A stretch of 43,293 bases of DNA, from assembly GCF_000403395.2 (NCBI RefSeq), contig NZ_KE159676.1, positions 243,363 to 286,655 on the forward strand, in the 5' to 3' direction. How positions within the stretch are numbered: the first letter of the stretch is position 1; every line of letters begins with the position of its first letter. The notes under the pieces are model-generated. The model had not been told where the DNA came from and made no database searches. It saw only the letters and a list, made by a program, of their open reading frames with translations. Below are positions 8,624 to 16,079 of this stretch, one piece after another. A program made the translations under genes and the position numbers. This stretch comes from Anaerotruncus sp. G3(2012). GTDB taxonomy: Bacteria > Bacillota > Clostridia > Oscillospirales > Ruminococcaceae.

Positions 8624-9544
8624 ATGAAATCACGAGTATTGCAGATAAAGGACTATCGGGAGGTGGATATAACGCCCCTGCTGAAGCCTTTCGTGCCGGA
8701 TGAGGCAGCGCTGGAGACAGAGCTGCGGCGGCTGACCAATCCGTATGTCCGCTGGGAAACGGGAGAGACTGCTTCCGCTGGGGATCAGGTGGTATGCCGT
8801 CTGGTCTCGGACTGTCCCAGGTTCAACAAGGAGAAAGTCCGGTTCGTAGCTGGCAGCGGTATGTTCCATAAGGAGCTGGAGGCGCTGGTTATTGGCATGA
8901 CAGTGGGAGAGGCCAGGGAAGCGGACCTGTCGGAGGGCAGGGTATCCCTCACACTGACGGGCGTGATGAACCGCGTGGTCCCAGAACTCAGTGATGAGAT
9001 GGTGGAGAAGCTGGGCCTGGAGGGTGTGGACACTGTGGCGGACTACAGAGCCTATCTGCTGGCGCAGCAGAAGGATTCCGCTTTCCAGGATGCCCTCTAT
9101 GAGCCCCAGAAACAGCTTATGGCGGAGGTAATCGCTGGATCAGAGTTTGTCCTCTGCAAGGAGGACTGGGCCGTCGTGGTGAATCGGGAGCTGGACCGCT
9201 GCCGGACGCTGTGCCGTCAGGAGGGTATGGTTTTGGAGGAGATGACCCCGGAGCAGTTCCGCGGACGCATTCCAGTGAAGAGCTACCACGAGCTGGTCGC
9301 CATGCTCCAATACGACGGCTGGGACAGCCTTTGCCGCTATCTGCTGGGCTGCTGGTACGCTCAAACCGATGGCTTCCAGGCCGGCGAAGCGGATTATGAG
9401 GCATTTATTGCAGACTATGCTAAAACTTGGCATGTCTCCGTGGAAAACGCCCGGGAAGCCAATCCCTATGAAACCTTTATTTTCAATGAATACGCCGGAC
9501 ACACCTACACGGTGTTGAAAAAATACATCAGAGAATTTTATTGA
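8624..9544 (+). CDS. Trigger-factor-like protein without the ribosome-binding domain
   Basis: A 306-residue soluble protein. Residues about 55-125 resemble the FKBP-type domain of trigger factor (FVAGSGMFHKELEALVIGMT, then VSLTLTGVMNRVVPELSDEM). The rest is helical and resembles the C-terminal chaperone region. The N-terminal ribosome-docking domain with its GFRxGxxP signature is missing, so it is not a standard tig product. It may be a dedicated folding factor or isomerase. The start lies one base after the flavoprotein stop and a thioredoxin gene follows by 12 bases, which ties folding to thiol chemistry. Peptidyl-prolyl isomerase activity is not shown by any catalytic signature I can verify. 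Confidence 0.65.
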   Translation: MKSRVLQIKDYREVDITPLLKPFVPDEAALETELRRLTNPYVRWETGETASAGDQVVCRLVSDCPRFNKEKVRFVAGSGMFHKELEALVIGMTVGEAREADLSEGRVSLTLTGVMNRVVPELSDEMVEKLGLEGVDTVADYRAYLLAQQKDSAFQDALYEPQKQLMAEVIAGSEFVLCKEDWAVVVNRELDRCRTLCRQEGMVLEEMTPEQFRGRIPVKSYHELVAMLQYDGWDSLCRYLLGCWYAQTDGFQAGEADYEAFIADYAKTWHVSVENAREANPYETFIFNEYAGHTYTVLKKYIREFY

Positions 9545-9556
9545 GGAGGACGTACC

Positions 9557-9874
9557 ATGGCAATTCAAACTGCGGACAAGAACAATTTCAAGGATCTGAT
9601 CAGAGAGGACTTCGTGATCGCCGATTTTTATGGCGCCACCTGCGTTCCCTGCAAGCTGTTCTCCAGAATTTTAGAGGACATTGCGGCAGAAATTCCCTTT
9701 CTGAATATCGTCAAGCTCAATACCACCGAGAATCCTGAGATCGCGGAGGAGTACGGCATCACTGCCGTACCCACCATCCATTTCTACAAGGACGGACAGC
9801 TGGTGGACAGCCATGTGGGCGTCATGCAGCCCCAGCCGGTGAAGGATGTCATTGCCCAATATATGTATACATAA
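9557..9874 (+). CDS. Thioredoxin-family protein with CVPC active site
   Basis: A 105-residue single-domain thioredoxin fold. The active site is Cys29-Val-Pro-Cys32 in FYGATCVPCKLF; the usual Trp before the first Cys is Thr and the usual Gly-Pro pair is Val-Pro. The cis-proline loop (TAVPTIHFYKDGQLV) is normal, and there is no signal peptide, so it is cytosolic. AGGAGG lies about 11 bases before ATG 9557. It is third in line after the thioredoxin-reductase-like and trigger-factor-like genes. The natural inference is that the flavoprotein reduces this thioredoxin. The altered CxxC should shift redox potential or partner choice relative to the housekeeping protein. Confidence 0.88.
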   Translation: MAIQTADKNNFKDLIREDFVIADFYGATCVPCKLFSRILEDIAAEIPFLNIVKLNTTENPEIAEEYGITAVPTIHFYKDGQLVDSHVGVMQPQPVKDVIAQYMYT

Positions 9875-9979
9875 AGCCGGACAGATCAGGCGGTCTTTCG
9901 GACAAAATCGACATGCACTCTTTTCCGCCTGTTCCGGGTATGCTATGATACGGCTATCAACAAAAGGAGGTCTCATTTC

Positions 9980-10459
9980 ATGAAAAAAGCCGCGAAACGA
10001 ACCCTCTGTACCCTTCTGGCGATTCTGCTCACGCTTGGTCTTGCCGCCTGCGGCGGCTCAAAAACCGTTGATCCGAAAACATGTACATATGACGAGATGG
10101 TGGACTATCTCACTGCCAAGGGCTACATCTCCAAGGATGCCGTCCCAGTGGATATGCTCACCACCATGGGATACCTCACCGACAACACCGGCGGGGAGAT
10201 CCCCTTCGCCCCCTTTGCGGACAAGGCCATGGATTACGACGGACTGTGGCTGATGTGGTGGGATTCCGAGACGCCCTCTGAGGCGTACACCAGCTGTTTC
10301 CAGAATCTTGCTATGAACGGCGGTACGGTGGTCTATATGGGCGGAGCGGCTGTGCTGGAGACCGCTGCCTACAGTGGCAGCTTCGCAATCGTCTTTGCGG
10401 AGAACTATGCCCAGAAGGACGCTGTCATTGCTGACTTCCAGGCGCTTTCCCAGAAATAA
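9980..10459 (+). CDS. Lipoprotein of unknown function, paralogue of the 14053 gene
   Basis: A 159-residue secreted lipoprotein with a basic N-terminus, a hydrophobic stretch and the lipobox LAAC (Cys at about 28). The mature part is acidic and Trp/Tyr rich and fits no family I recognise. Landmarks are TYDEMVDYLTAKGYI, then YDGLWLMWWDSET, then a C-terminal segment ending in AVIADFQALSQ. The same order of landmarks occurs in the membrane-anchored protein at 14053-14532, so the two are probably paralogues. AAAGGAGG gives a strong ribosome site. A likely promoter contains TGCTATGAT upstream (about 9949-9957). A hairpin separates it from the ABC exporter genes that follow. Confidence 0.7.
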   Translation: MKKAAKRTLCTLLAILLTLGLAACGGSKTVDPKTCTYDEMVDYLTAKGYISKDAVPVDMLTTMGYLTDNTGGEIPFAPFADKAMDYDGLWLMWWDSETPSEAYTSCFQNLAMNGGTVVYMGGAAVLETAAYSGSFAIVFAENYAQKDAVIADFQALSQK

Positions 10460-10465
10460 GGACAT

Positions 10466-10513
10466 AGAGACGCCCTACCCTATCCTGTATGGGATAGGGC
10501 AGAGGCGTTTCTC
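10466..10513 (+). terminator. Long hairpin between lipoprotein and ABC exporter genes
   Basis: CCCTATCC (10478-10485) pairs with GGATAGGG (10492-10499) across a short loop, and outer arms AGAGACGCC and GGCGTTTCTCT extend the stem. There is no strong U-run, only TTT in the right arm. It is therefore either a weak terminator or an RNA-stability/processing element that lets partial read-through into the exporter genes. Confidence 0.55.
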
Positions 10514-10542
10514 TGAAAGCACATAAGAGGAAGGAGAAATCA

Positions 10543-12282
10543 ATGGAAACGAACGCAATTTTCCGAAAAAATTACGGCAGCTTCCGCCGCTTCTTCTCCA
10601 TGCTGGGCAAGGCGGATTTGCCCTACCTGTGGATCATCGGCTATCTGGCGGCCAGCGCTGTCATCGCCAATGTGGGAGTCAGTTCCACCGAGTACAGCGC
10701 CGCCCTTTTCGCCGGGAACGTGGGCCTGACCGCCGTGGTGCTGCCCTATCTGTTCTATCAGGTCCTCTCCCTGATCCTGAGCTCTGTCTCTGGCCTCATC
10801 AACAACCTCTGCACTGCCCGCATGGACCGGAACCTGCGGCGGATGGTCTGGCGCAAGACGGTGAGCCTCCCGCTGCGGTTCTATGAAAACAACAACCCCA
10901 AGGAGCTGCTCAGCCGTATCACCACTGACATTTCCAGCATCAGCAGTCTGGTTATGAAGGTATTCCTTCCCATCTTCACCACCGCCTACTCCAGCTTTGT
11001 CATCCTCCGGAAGGTCTCCAGCTATGACGGTTCGCTGATGTGGTCCCTGCTGGCGGCGCTGCCGGTGAACATCCTCATCAGCTTTATCCTGAGCCGCCTG
11101 CAATTCGGCGTGCAGGACCTCATCAACCGCCGCAACGCCGAGCTGACCGCCTCCGTGGCGGAGCGGACCAACAACCTCATGCTCATCAAATCCATGGGTA
11201 CTGAGGCGAAAGAGGCCGGTACCGGCGGGGAGCGGATGAAGGCCAGCTACCGCGCCGCCGGAATGAACATCTGGGTCACTGGCATGGCACTCCCCATCCG
11301 GGCCATTGCCAGTGTCCTGCAAACCATCGTCATCATTCTGGTGGGCCGGGGCTTCTACGCCTCCGGCGCGCTGAGCCTTACGGAGTGGATCGCTTATTAT
11401 GGCTTTGCCGTTCAGCTGACCAATATCCTCAGCGCCTACTGCGGCTATTGGACCTCCTTCAAAAGCGCTCAGGGCGCGGTAGACCGGGTGAGCGAGATCA
11501 TGGACGAACGGTCTGAGGATCTGGATGCGGGAGATGCTATGGACTCTCCCACTGGCGGCATCCATTTTGAGAAGGTGGCCTTCTCCTTTGGCGCGGAGCC
11601 GCTGTTCCAGGGTCTGGACCTGGACATTCCCGCCGGGCGGATCACCGCCGTAGTGGGGCCGTCCGGCTCGGGCAAGACCACCCTTCTGAACCTGATCGAC
11701 CGCCTCTACCCCCTGGACGGAGGAGCGATCCGGATCGGAGGAAAGGATACCTCGGACTACTCCCTGGCGAGCTTCCGCCGGACCCTGGGATATGTGACCC
11801 AGGAGAGCGTCATGTACGCCGGGACGATTCGGGACAACCTGCTCCACGGCCTGGATCGGAAGCCGCCGGATAAGGAATTGGACGATGTCTGCGCCGCTGT
11901 GGGCATCCTGGAGTATGTACGCCGTCAGCCCTTGGGCTACGATGCCCCGGTGGGCGAGAGCGGAGCCAGCCTCTCCGGCGGGCAGCGGCAGCGGTTTTCC
12001 GTGGCCCGTGCGCTGCTGAAAAAGCCGGACTGCCTGCTGCTGGACGAGGCCACCGCCGCCATGGATATCGGCGGCAAGGCAGGCGTCTGGGCCAGCATCC
12101 GGCAGGTCATGGCAGGAAAGACCGTGGTCTATGTGGCCCACGACGCCCAGACCATCCGCAACGCGGACTACCTGATTGTCCTCCGGGACGGCAGAGTGGA
12201 GGCCGCCGGGGAGCGGGAGGACATTCTGGCCTCCGATCCCTACTGCCGGGAAATGATGGAAAACGGAGAGGAGGGACGCTGA
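10543..12282 (+). CDS. ABC exporter half-transporter (TMD-NBD), first subunit
   Basis: A 579-residue fused membrane and ATPase subunit of the type IV ABC exporter class. The N-terminal about 310 residues form the six-helix domain. The ATPase domain shows Walker A GPSGSGKTT (about 371-379), the signature LSGGQRQR (about 477-484), Walker B CLLLDEATAAMD with the catalytic Glu, and the H-loop VAHD. There is no N-terminal C39 peptidase domain, so it does not cleave leader peptides itself. AGGAAGGAG precedes the ATG. The second half-transporter begins one base after this stop, so the two should form a heterodimer. Cargo is unknown. Multidrug, lipid or peptide export are all possible, and flanking by two anchored paralogues suggests a peptide or envelope role. 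Confidence 0.85.
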   Translation: METNAIFRKNYGSFRRFFSMLGKADLPYLWIIGYLAASAVIANVGVSSTEYSAALFAGNVGLTAVVLPYLFYQVLSLILSSVSGLINNLCTARMDRNLRRMVWRKTVSLPLRFYENNNPKELLSRITTDISSISSLVMKVFLPIFTTAYSSFVILRKVSSYDGSLMWSLLAALPVNILISFILSRLQFGVQDLINRRNAELTASVAERTNNLMLIKSMGTEAKEAGTGGERMKASYRAAGMNIWVTGMALPIRAIASVLQTIVIILVGRGFYASGALSLTEWIAYYGFAVQLTNILSAYCGYWTSFKSAQGAVDRVSEIMDERSEDLDAGDAMDSPTGGIHFEKVAFSFGAEPLFQGLDLDIPAGRITAVVGPSGSGKTTLLNLIDRLYPLDGGAIRIGGKDTSDYSLASFRRTLGYVTQESVMYAGTIRDNLLHGLDRKPPDKELDDVCAAVGILEYVRRQPLGYDAPVGESGASLSGGQRQRFSVARALLKKPDCLLLDEATAAMDIGGKAGVWASIRQVMAGKTVVYVAHDAQTIRNADYLIVLRDGRVEAAGEREDILASDPYCREMMENGEEGR

Positions 12283-12283
12283 T

Positions 12284-14056
12284 ATGAAGCAGAACGGCAG
12301 AGACAGAACGCAGCAGAAAGAGAAGTTTTCTTTCCGGTCCTATATCACGTTTTATACCCGCTTTCCCATCCCCTGGTGGCTCTTTATCGGCTCCCTAGTG
12401 TTCAGTCTCATCAATACCGAGGTTTTTCTGGCTATCTCCAAATATGTCATCCAGATCAACAAGGGCGAGCTTTACAACGACGTCATCATCGGCTACTCTC
12501 TGCTGACTGTACTCAACGCTGTGATCGCCATGCTCAGCAACCTCTGCGGCGAGTACGGCATCCAAAAGGTCACGCTTCGGGCCAGAAAGCTGCTGTGGGA
12601 CAAGATCCTCCACCTGCCCATGCGGGAGGTGGAGCGCCGCCAGCCCTCGTCCCTTATCTCCGGCGTGGTCAACGACATCACCCAGGCCAGCAGCGTCATC
12701 TACATGATCTTCTCCACTGTGGCCTCCATCTATGGCTTCATCCGCTGCTGCGTGGAGATGGCCCGGTTCAACGCCGTCCTCTCCGCCTACATGCTGTTGC
12801 TTGTTCCCCTGGCCGTTGGGGTGTTCGCACTGGTAGGGCAGCTGCAATACCACATGATGCTACGGCGGTATGAGAGCCTGAACACTATGACGGAATTTTT
12901 CTCTGAGCATATCTCCGCCGCCAAGCATGTCAAGGCCCAGGCTATGGAGGGCCTGGAGATAGAAGAGGGCCTGCGGGCTATTGATGAGCGGTATAAGGCG
13001 GATATTTACTACGCCTTTATGGAGGTTTTACAGGTGTTTTCCAATACGCTGTACACCTCCATCGGAAAAGTCGCCATTGCCCTGTTTGGGTCCGACATGA
13101 TCCGCAAGGGCCGGATGCCGGACACTGGCATCAACGATTTCAGCACCTACAAGGACCGGGTGGACCAGTACCAGGCGGAGGTCCTGACCCATTACCAGAC
13201 CCTCAAGGGTACACAGGGTGCTATGCAGTACGTGGGCGTCCTTCTGGACGGTCCGGAAGAGGACCCGAATGCCGGGTACGATCTGCCAGGGAACCTGCCG
13301 GAGCGGGACATCGTGCTAGACCGGGTGAGCTTCGGCTATGTCCCCCAGCAGCCGGTACTCCACGACCTGAGCCTCACCATTCCCGCCGGAAAGACCACCG
13401 CCATCATCGGCAACAATGGCTCCGGCAAGTCCACTCTGCTCAAGCTGCTTCAAGGGATTTACCCACCGGACAGCGGACGGATATGGCTGGGGAAGTCCGC
13501 CGTGGACGAGGTGAAGCTGGCCCAGCTGCGCCGGCGGTTCGGCTGTGTCCTCCAGCACAACCCCTTGTTTTCCGGTACCGTCCGTGATAACATAGCCTAC
13601 GGCGAGACCGGCGAGGTATCGGACGAGGCTGTAGTCCAGGCCGCAAAGCTGGCGGATGCGGACGGGTTCATCCGCCAGCTGCCCCAGGAGTATGGCTCCG
13701 ATGTGGGCATGGGCGGGGCTCTGCTCTCCGGCGGACAGCGCCAGCGGGTGGCCATTGCCCGGACACTGCTGTCCGATCCGGACTATCTGCTCATGGATGA
13801 GGCCGGGGCCAGCCTGGACCACAAGAGTGATATGACCATCTACCGCACCATCCGGGAGCACATGAAGGGACGGACCATCGTGGTGGTGGCCCACGATATG
13901 CGCACAGTTATGGAGGCAGATCACATCATCGTTCTCAACAGCGGGTCCCTGGAGGCTGCGGGAACCCACGAGGAGCTGCTGAAAACCAGCTCCACATACC
14001 GCGCATACCTGGAACTTCAGGGGTGCGGCCTGGCGGGAGAGGAGGCCGGAAGATGA
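12284..14056 (+). CDS. ABC exporter half-transporter (TMD-NBD), second subunit
   Basis: A 590-residue partner of the preceding exporter gene. The six-helix membrane domain follows a charged cytosolic leader (KQNGRDRTQQKEK). The ATPase domain has Walker A GNNGSGKST, signature LSGGQRQR, Walker B YLLMDEAGASLD with catalytic Glu, and H-loop VAHD. Both composite ATP sites of the heterodimer therefore look canonical, unlike the many heterodimeric exporters with one degenerate site. The NBDs differ enough from the first subunit that this is an old divergence rather than a recent duplication. Start ATG 12284 follows GAGGAGGG. The stop TGA overlaps the ATG of the next gene (ATGA), indicating translational coupling with the anchored paralogue. 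Confidence 0.85.
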   Translation: MKQNGRDRTQQKEKFSFRSYITFYTRFPIPWWLFIGSLVFSLINTEVFLAISKYVIQINKGELYNDVIIGYSLLTVLNAVIAMLSNLCGEYGIQKVTLRARKLLWDKILHLPMREVERRQPSSLISGVVNDITQASSVIYMIFSTVASIYGFIRCCVEMARFNAVLSAYMLLLVPLAVGVFALVGQLQYHMMLRRYESLNTMTEFFSEHISAAKHVKAQAMEGLEIEEGLRAIDERYKADIYYAFMEVLQVFSNTLYTSIGKVAIALFGSDMIRKGRMPDTGINDFSTYKDRVDQYQAEVLTHYQTLKGTQGAMQYVGVLLDGPEEDPNAGYDLPGNLPERDIVLDRVSFGYVPQQPVLHDLSLTIPAGKTTAIIGNNGSGKSTLLKLLQGIYPPDSGRIWLGKSAVDEVKLAQLRRRFGCVLQHNPLFSGTVRDNIAYGETGEVSDEAVVQAAKLADADGFIRQLPQEYGSDVGMGGALLSGGQRQRVAIARTLLSDPDYLLMDEAGASLDHKSDMTIYRTIREHMKGRTIVVVAHDMRTVMEADHIIVLNSGSLEAAGTHEELLKTSSTYRAYLELQGCGLAGEEAGR

Positions 14057-14532
14057 AGCGCTTTACGATCCTTTTTTCCATCCTGCTGGCGCTGGGCTTT
14101 GCAGGTGTGCTGGCTTATGTGGCCTCGTCGCCGGAGTTTGTTCCGCCTACAGCGCTGATTGGCGAGGGTGAGGACGCGGATGCCCCCATTTGGAACATGA
14201 CGATAGAGGAACTCATCGCTGAAATCGCCGCCCAGGGGCTGATTGATGACCCATCCACTGCAATTTCCATGTCCAGCGACGGCCTTTGCACCGAGGCACG
14301 CCAGGTCAGTGGCGCGGAATTTTATTGGTGGGATCTGGACAACCTGAAGGAGGGCAGCATGGAGGAAACCTCCTACAAGAGTCTGAAGGCAGATGGGATT
14401 ATCAACCTCTATGGCTCCGGACACATTACCAGCTGCGTTCACAACGGTCCCTTTGCGCTGTGGTTGGACCTCTACGAGGGGGACGCCAAGGCGCTGGAGC
14501 AGGCGTTCAAGGCTGTAGGACAGACGGAATAA
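14053..14532 (+). CDS. Membrane-anchored paralogue of the 9980 lipoprotein
   Basis: A 159-residue protein with an N-terminal hydrophobic anchor (FTILFSILLALGFAGVLAYV) and no lipobox, followed by an extracytoplasmic domain. It shares ordered landmarks with the lipoprotein at 9980: an acidic helix plus glycine (MTIEELIAEIAAQGLI), a WWD motif (EFYWWDLDN), and a similar C-terminal strand-helix (FALWLDLYEGDAKALEQAF). The family is unknown to me. I chose ATG 14053, which overlaps the exporter stop, over the in-frame start at 14023 because the signal anchor begins there. Coupling to the exporter suggests an accessory, immunity-like or substrate-binding partner; this is inference only. Confidence 0.65.
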   Translation: MKRFTILFSILLALGFAGVLAYVASSPEFVPPTALIGEGEDADAPIWNMTIEELIAEIAAQGLIDDPSTAISMSSDGLCTEARQVSGAEFYWWDLDNLKEGSMEETSYKSLKADGIINLYGSGHITSCVHNGPFALWLDLYEGDAKALEQAFKAVGQTE

Positions 14533-14549
14533 AAGCGGGGTAGAAAACG

Positions 14550-15317
14550 ATGATGGAGATGAAAGTACTGCTGGTGGACAGCGATCAGCAGCTGCGCGAG
14601 GAATTGGTCGTCATGCTGCACGCTTTCCAGTGCTTTCGGGTGGTCGGAACGGCGCAGACCTCGACGGAGGCCATTGAATATGTGCAGTCCAATGAGGTGG
14701 ATATTATATTTGCCAACCACCAGCCAGCGGACCCCCGTATCACAGGAGTCGGGGAGTATTTGTCCGCCGTTCTGGGACAGAGCCATCCCCATATCCAGGT
14801 GGTGGTCTATTCCAACTCGGAGGAGTGGGCCTTCAACGCTTTCCGCTGCCAGTGCGCCGGGTATCTGCTGACGCCCTTTGATCCGCTGGCGCTTCAATCG
14901 CTGGTCAACCGCCTGCGGTACATTTTCGACCTTCAGCAAGCCAAGCGGGAGATATCCAACCGCAGCATCATGATCAAGACCCGCAGCGGCTATCAGCTTA
15001 CCCGCATCAGTGATATTCTTTTCATTGAGCGCAGTAACCGGAAAAACCGCATCGTCACTATAGATGGCCAGGAGATCGCGCTGCTGGGGTACACTATGAA
15101 CCAGCTGGAGGAAATGCTGGAGGGCTGCGGATTCTATCGCTGTTATCAATCTTTCATCGTCAATCTATCCCAGGTGGCGGCGGTCCGGGCGGACAATGAG
15201 GCGAAAAATTATGCGATCCGCTTCAAGGAGTATGAGGGGGAGATCCTGCTCAGCCGGGAAAAATACGCAGAGCTGGTGGCGCTTTTAAAAGGGCGGTATG
15301 CGGGGATCAATATCTGA
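14550..15317 (+). CDS. LytTR-family regulator with degenerate receiver domain
   Basis: A 255-residue regulator: an N-terminal receiver-like domain (about 4-120) and a C-terminal LytTR DNA-binding domain (about 145-250, with ISDILFIERSNRKNRIV and the FYRCYQSFIVNLSQV motif). The receiver keeps acidic residues at the N-terminal pocket (VDSD, 10-12). However, the phosphoacceptor position is Asn56 (DIIFANHQP) rather than Asp, and the switch lysine is Thr108 (YLLTPF). It should not be phosphorylated normally. No histidine kinase gene is nearby, which agrees with kinase-independent control. It follows the exporter and anchored paralogue by 17 bases and probably regulates this group. A strong terminator follows. 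Confidence 0.82.
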   Translation: MMEMKVLLVDSDQQLREELVVMLHAFQCFRVVGTAQTSTEAIEYVQSNEVDIIFANHQPADPRITGVGEYLSAVLGQSHPHIQVVVYSNSEEWAFNAFRCQCAGYLLTPFDPLALQSLVNRLRYIFDLQQAKREISNRSIMIKTRSGYQLTRISDILFIERSNRKNRIVTIDGQEIALLGYTMNQLEEMLEGCGFYRCYQSFIVNLSQVAAVRADNEAKNYAIRFKEYEGEILLSREKYAELVALLKGRYAGINI

Positions 15318-15342
15318 TGCTATGGATGAACCACAGCTTATA

Positions 15343-15398
15343 AGAAAAGCAAGGGCCTGCGAAAATATCTCAATTTTTTCGCAGGCCCTTGCTTTTCT
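15343..15398. terminator. Bidirectional-looking terminator with a perfect 23-bp stem
   Basis: The arms 15343-15365 and 15376-15398 are perfect 23-base inverted repeats with a 10-base loop. The A-rich start of one arm and T-rich end of the other would allow termination in both directions. It marks the end of the non-mobile gene block; mobile-element debris starts within about 200 bases. Confidence 0.85.
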
Positions 15399-15600
15399 AT
15401 CCTGATTGCCCCTATCGCACATACTGTCCCTTTAGGGATATTTCCTTTTGATTTAGGACTTTTCGCCTAAAGTATCTGGTATAGTCAACTACGGTAATTA
15501 TGAGAGTGTGGATAGCGATTGACTTCACAATTTGAGTAATCGTAGTGTATACGCTTAGCTGAAAATATAATAACGGTGAAATTATCCTTGACAAATCGCT
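15399..15600. other. Gene-free AT-rich end region of an insertion, with inverted repeats
   Basis: No gene is supported here. The stretch contains an imperfect long inverted repeat (GTATA...ACTACG at 15479-15493 against CGTAGT...TATAC at 15541-15552). It ends abruptly where homology to a serine recombinase begins (TCTCAGAAGCG, 15601). By analogy with the 1.5-kb insert ending at 32758, I read this as the right end of inserted DNA. Confidence 0.45.
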
Positions 15601-15765
15601 TCTCAGAAGCGAATCCTTGAAGCCTACGCAAAACAGAACGGCTTTTCCAACCTCAAATGGTACACGGACGACGGATTCTCTGGGGCAAATTTCCAAAGAC
15701 CCGGCTTCCAGTCCATGCTTGCCGACATTGAAGCGGGGCTTGTGGGAACGGTTATCGTAAAAGAT
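15601..15765 (+). pseudogene. Internal fragment of a large serine recombinase
   Basis: The frame QKRILEAYAKQNG...WYTDDGFSGANFQRPGFQ...GLVGTVIVKD encodes the part of a TnpX-like serine recombinase catalytic domain just after the catalytic Ser region. It lacks both the start and everything after VIVKD, where the sequence changes to unrelated DNA (GATTGTGTTATTTTAG). A diverged second copy lies at 32756-32967 and begins at exactly the same nucleotide of the gene. The fragment is non-functional and marks two insertion junctions, one at each end. Confidence 0.8.
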
Positions 15766-16079
15766 GATTGTGTTATTTTAGAACTAAACTCAGAAAGCCC
15801 TGAAAACACGGGACTTTGTGATGTTAGTTCTGTTTTTTGACCCAAAACAGAGGATAACAAAAGCGCAGGGCGGCGCAAGGAGGGTAGGACGCCCATCAGA
15901 CAAAGCAAGACTTCATAGAGCGGGTATCGCTGTCGGAGAAATCCGGCGGTCGGTATCCGCTCTTTTTTTGCGTCCGCAGACGGTTACATAGGCGTGTATC
16001 CTGCCCCATCTTGGGGGCTGGGTACACGCCTTTTTTCTTTTTCCCATAAACCCACATTGAGAAAGCGAGGTGAACACAA
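15766..16079 (+). promoter_or_regulatory. Leader with three terminator-like hairpins upstream of parB
   Basis: The gene-free 300-base leader of the conjugation module contains successive hairpins. One pairs AGAACTAA with TTAGTTCT (about 15778-15833) before a T-run. A second pairs AGAGCGG with CCGCTCT (about 15916-15962) before TTTTTTT. A third pairs GGCGTGTA with TACACGCC (15991-15998 and 16023-16030) before TTTTTT. The first may be the element's left end or a terminator blocking read-in. The last two could act as attenuators for parB expression; no known riboswitch class is recognisable. Confidence 0.45.

Noticed and set aside
7600-8625. 341-residue ORF on the minus strand
   Set aside because: It is antisense to the clear flavoprotein gene with FAD and CxxC motifs and has no family resemblance.
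10540-12141. 533-residue ORF on the minus strand
   Set aside because: It lies entirely opposite the first ABC exporter gene, which has all ATPase motifs. The minus-strand protein is low-complexity His/Gly/Gln-rich and typical of a GC-rich antisense shadow.
14550-15317. Ordinary two-component response regulator
   Set aside because: The phosphoacceptor Asp and the switch Lys are replaced and no kinase gene is present, so it is described as an atypical LytTR regulator instead.
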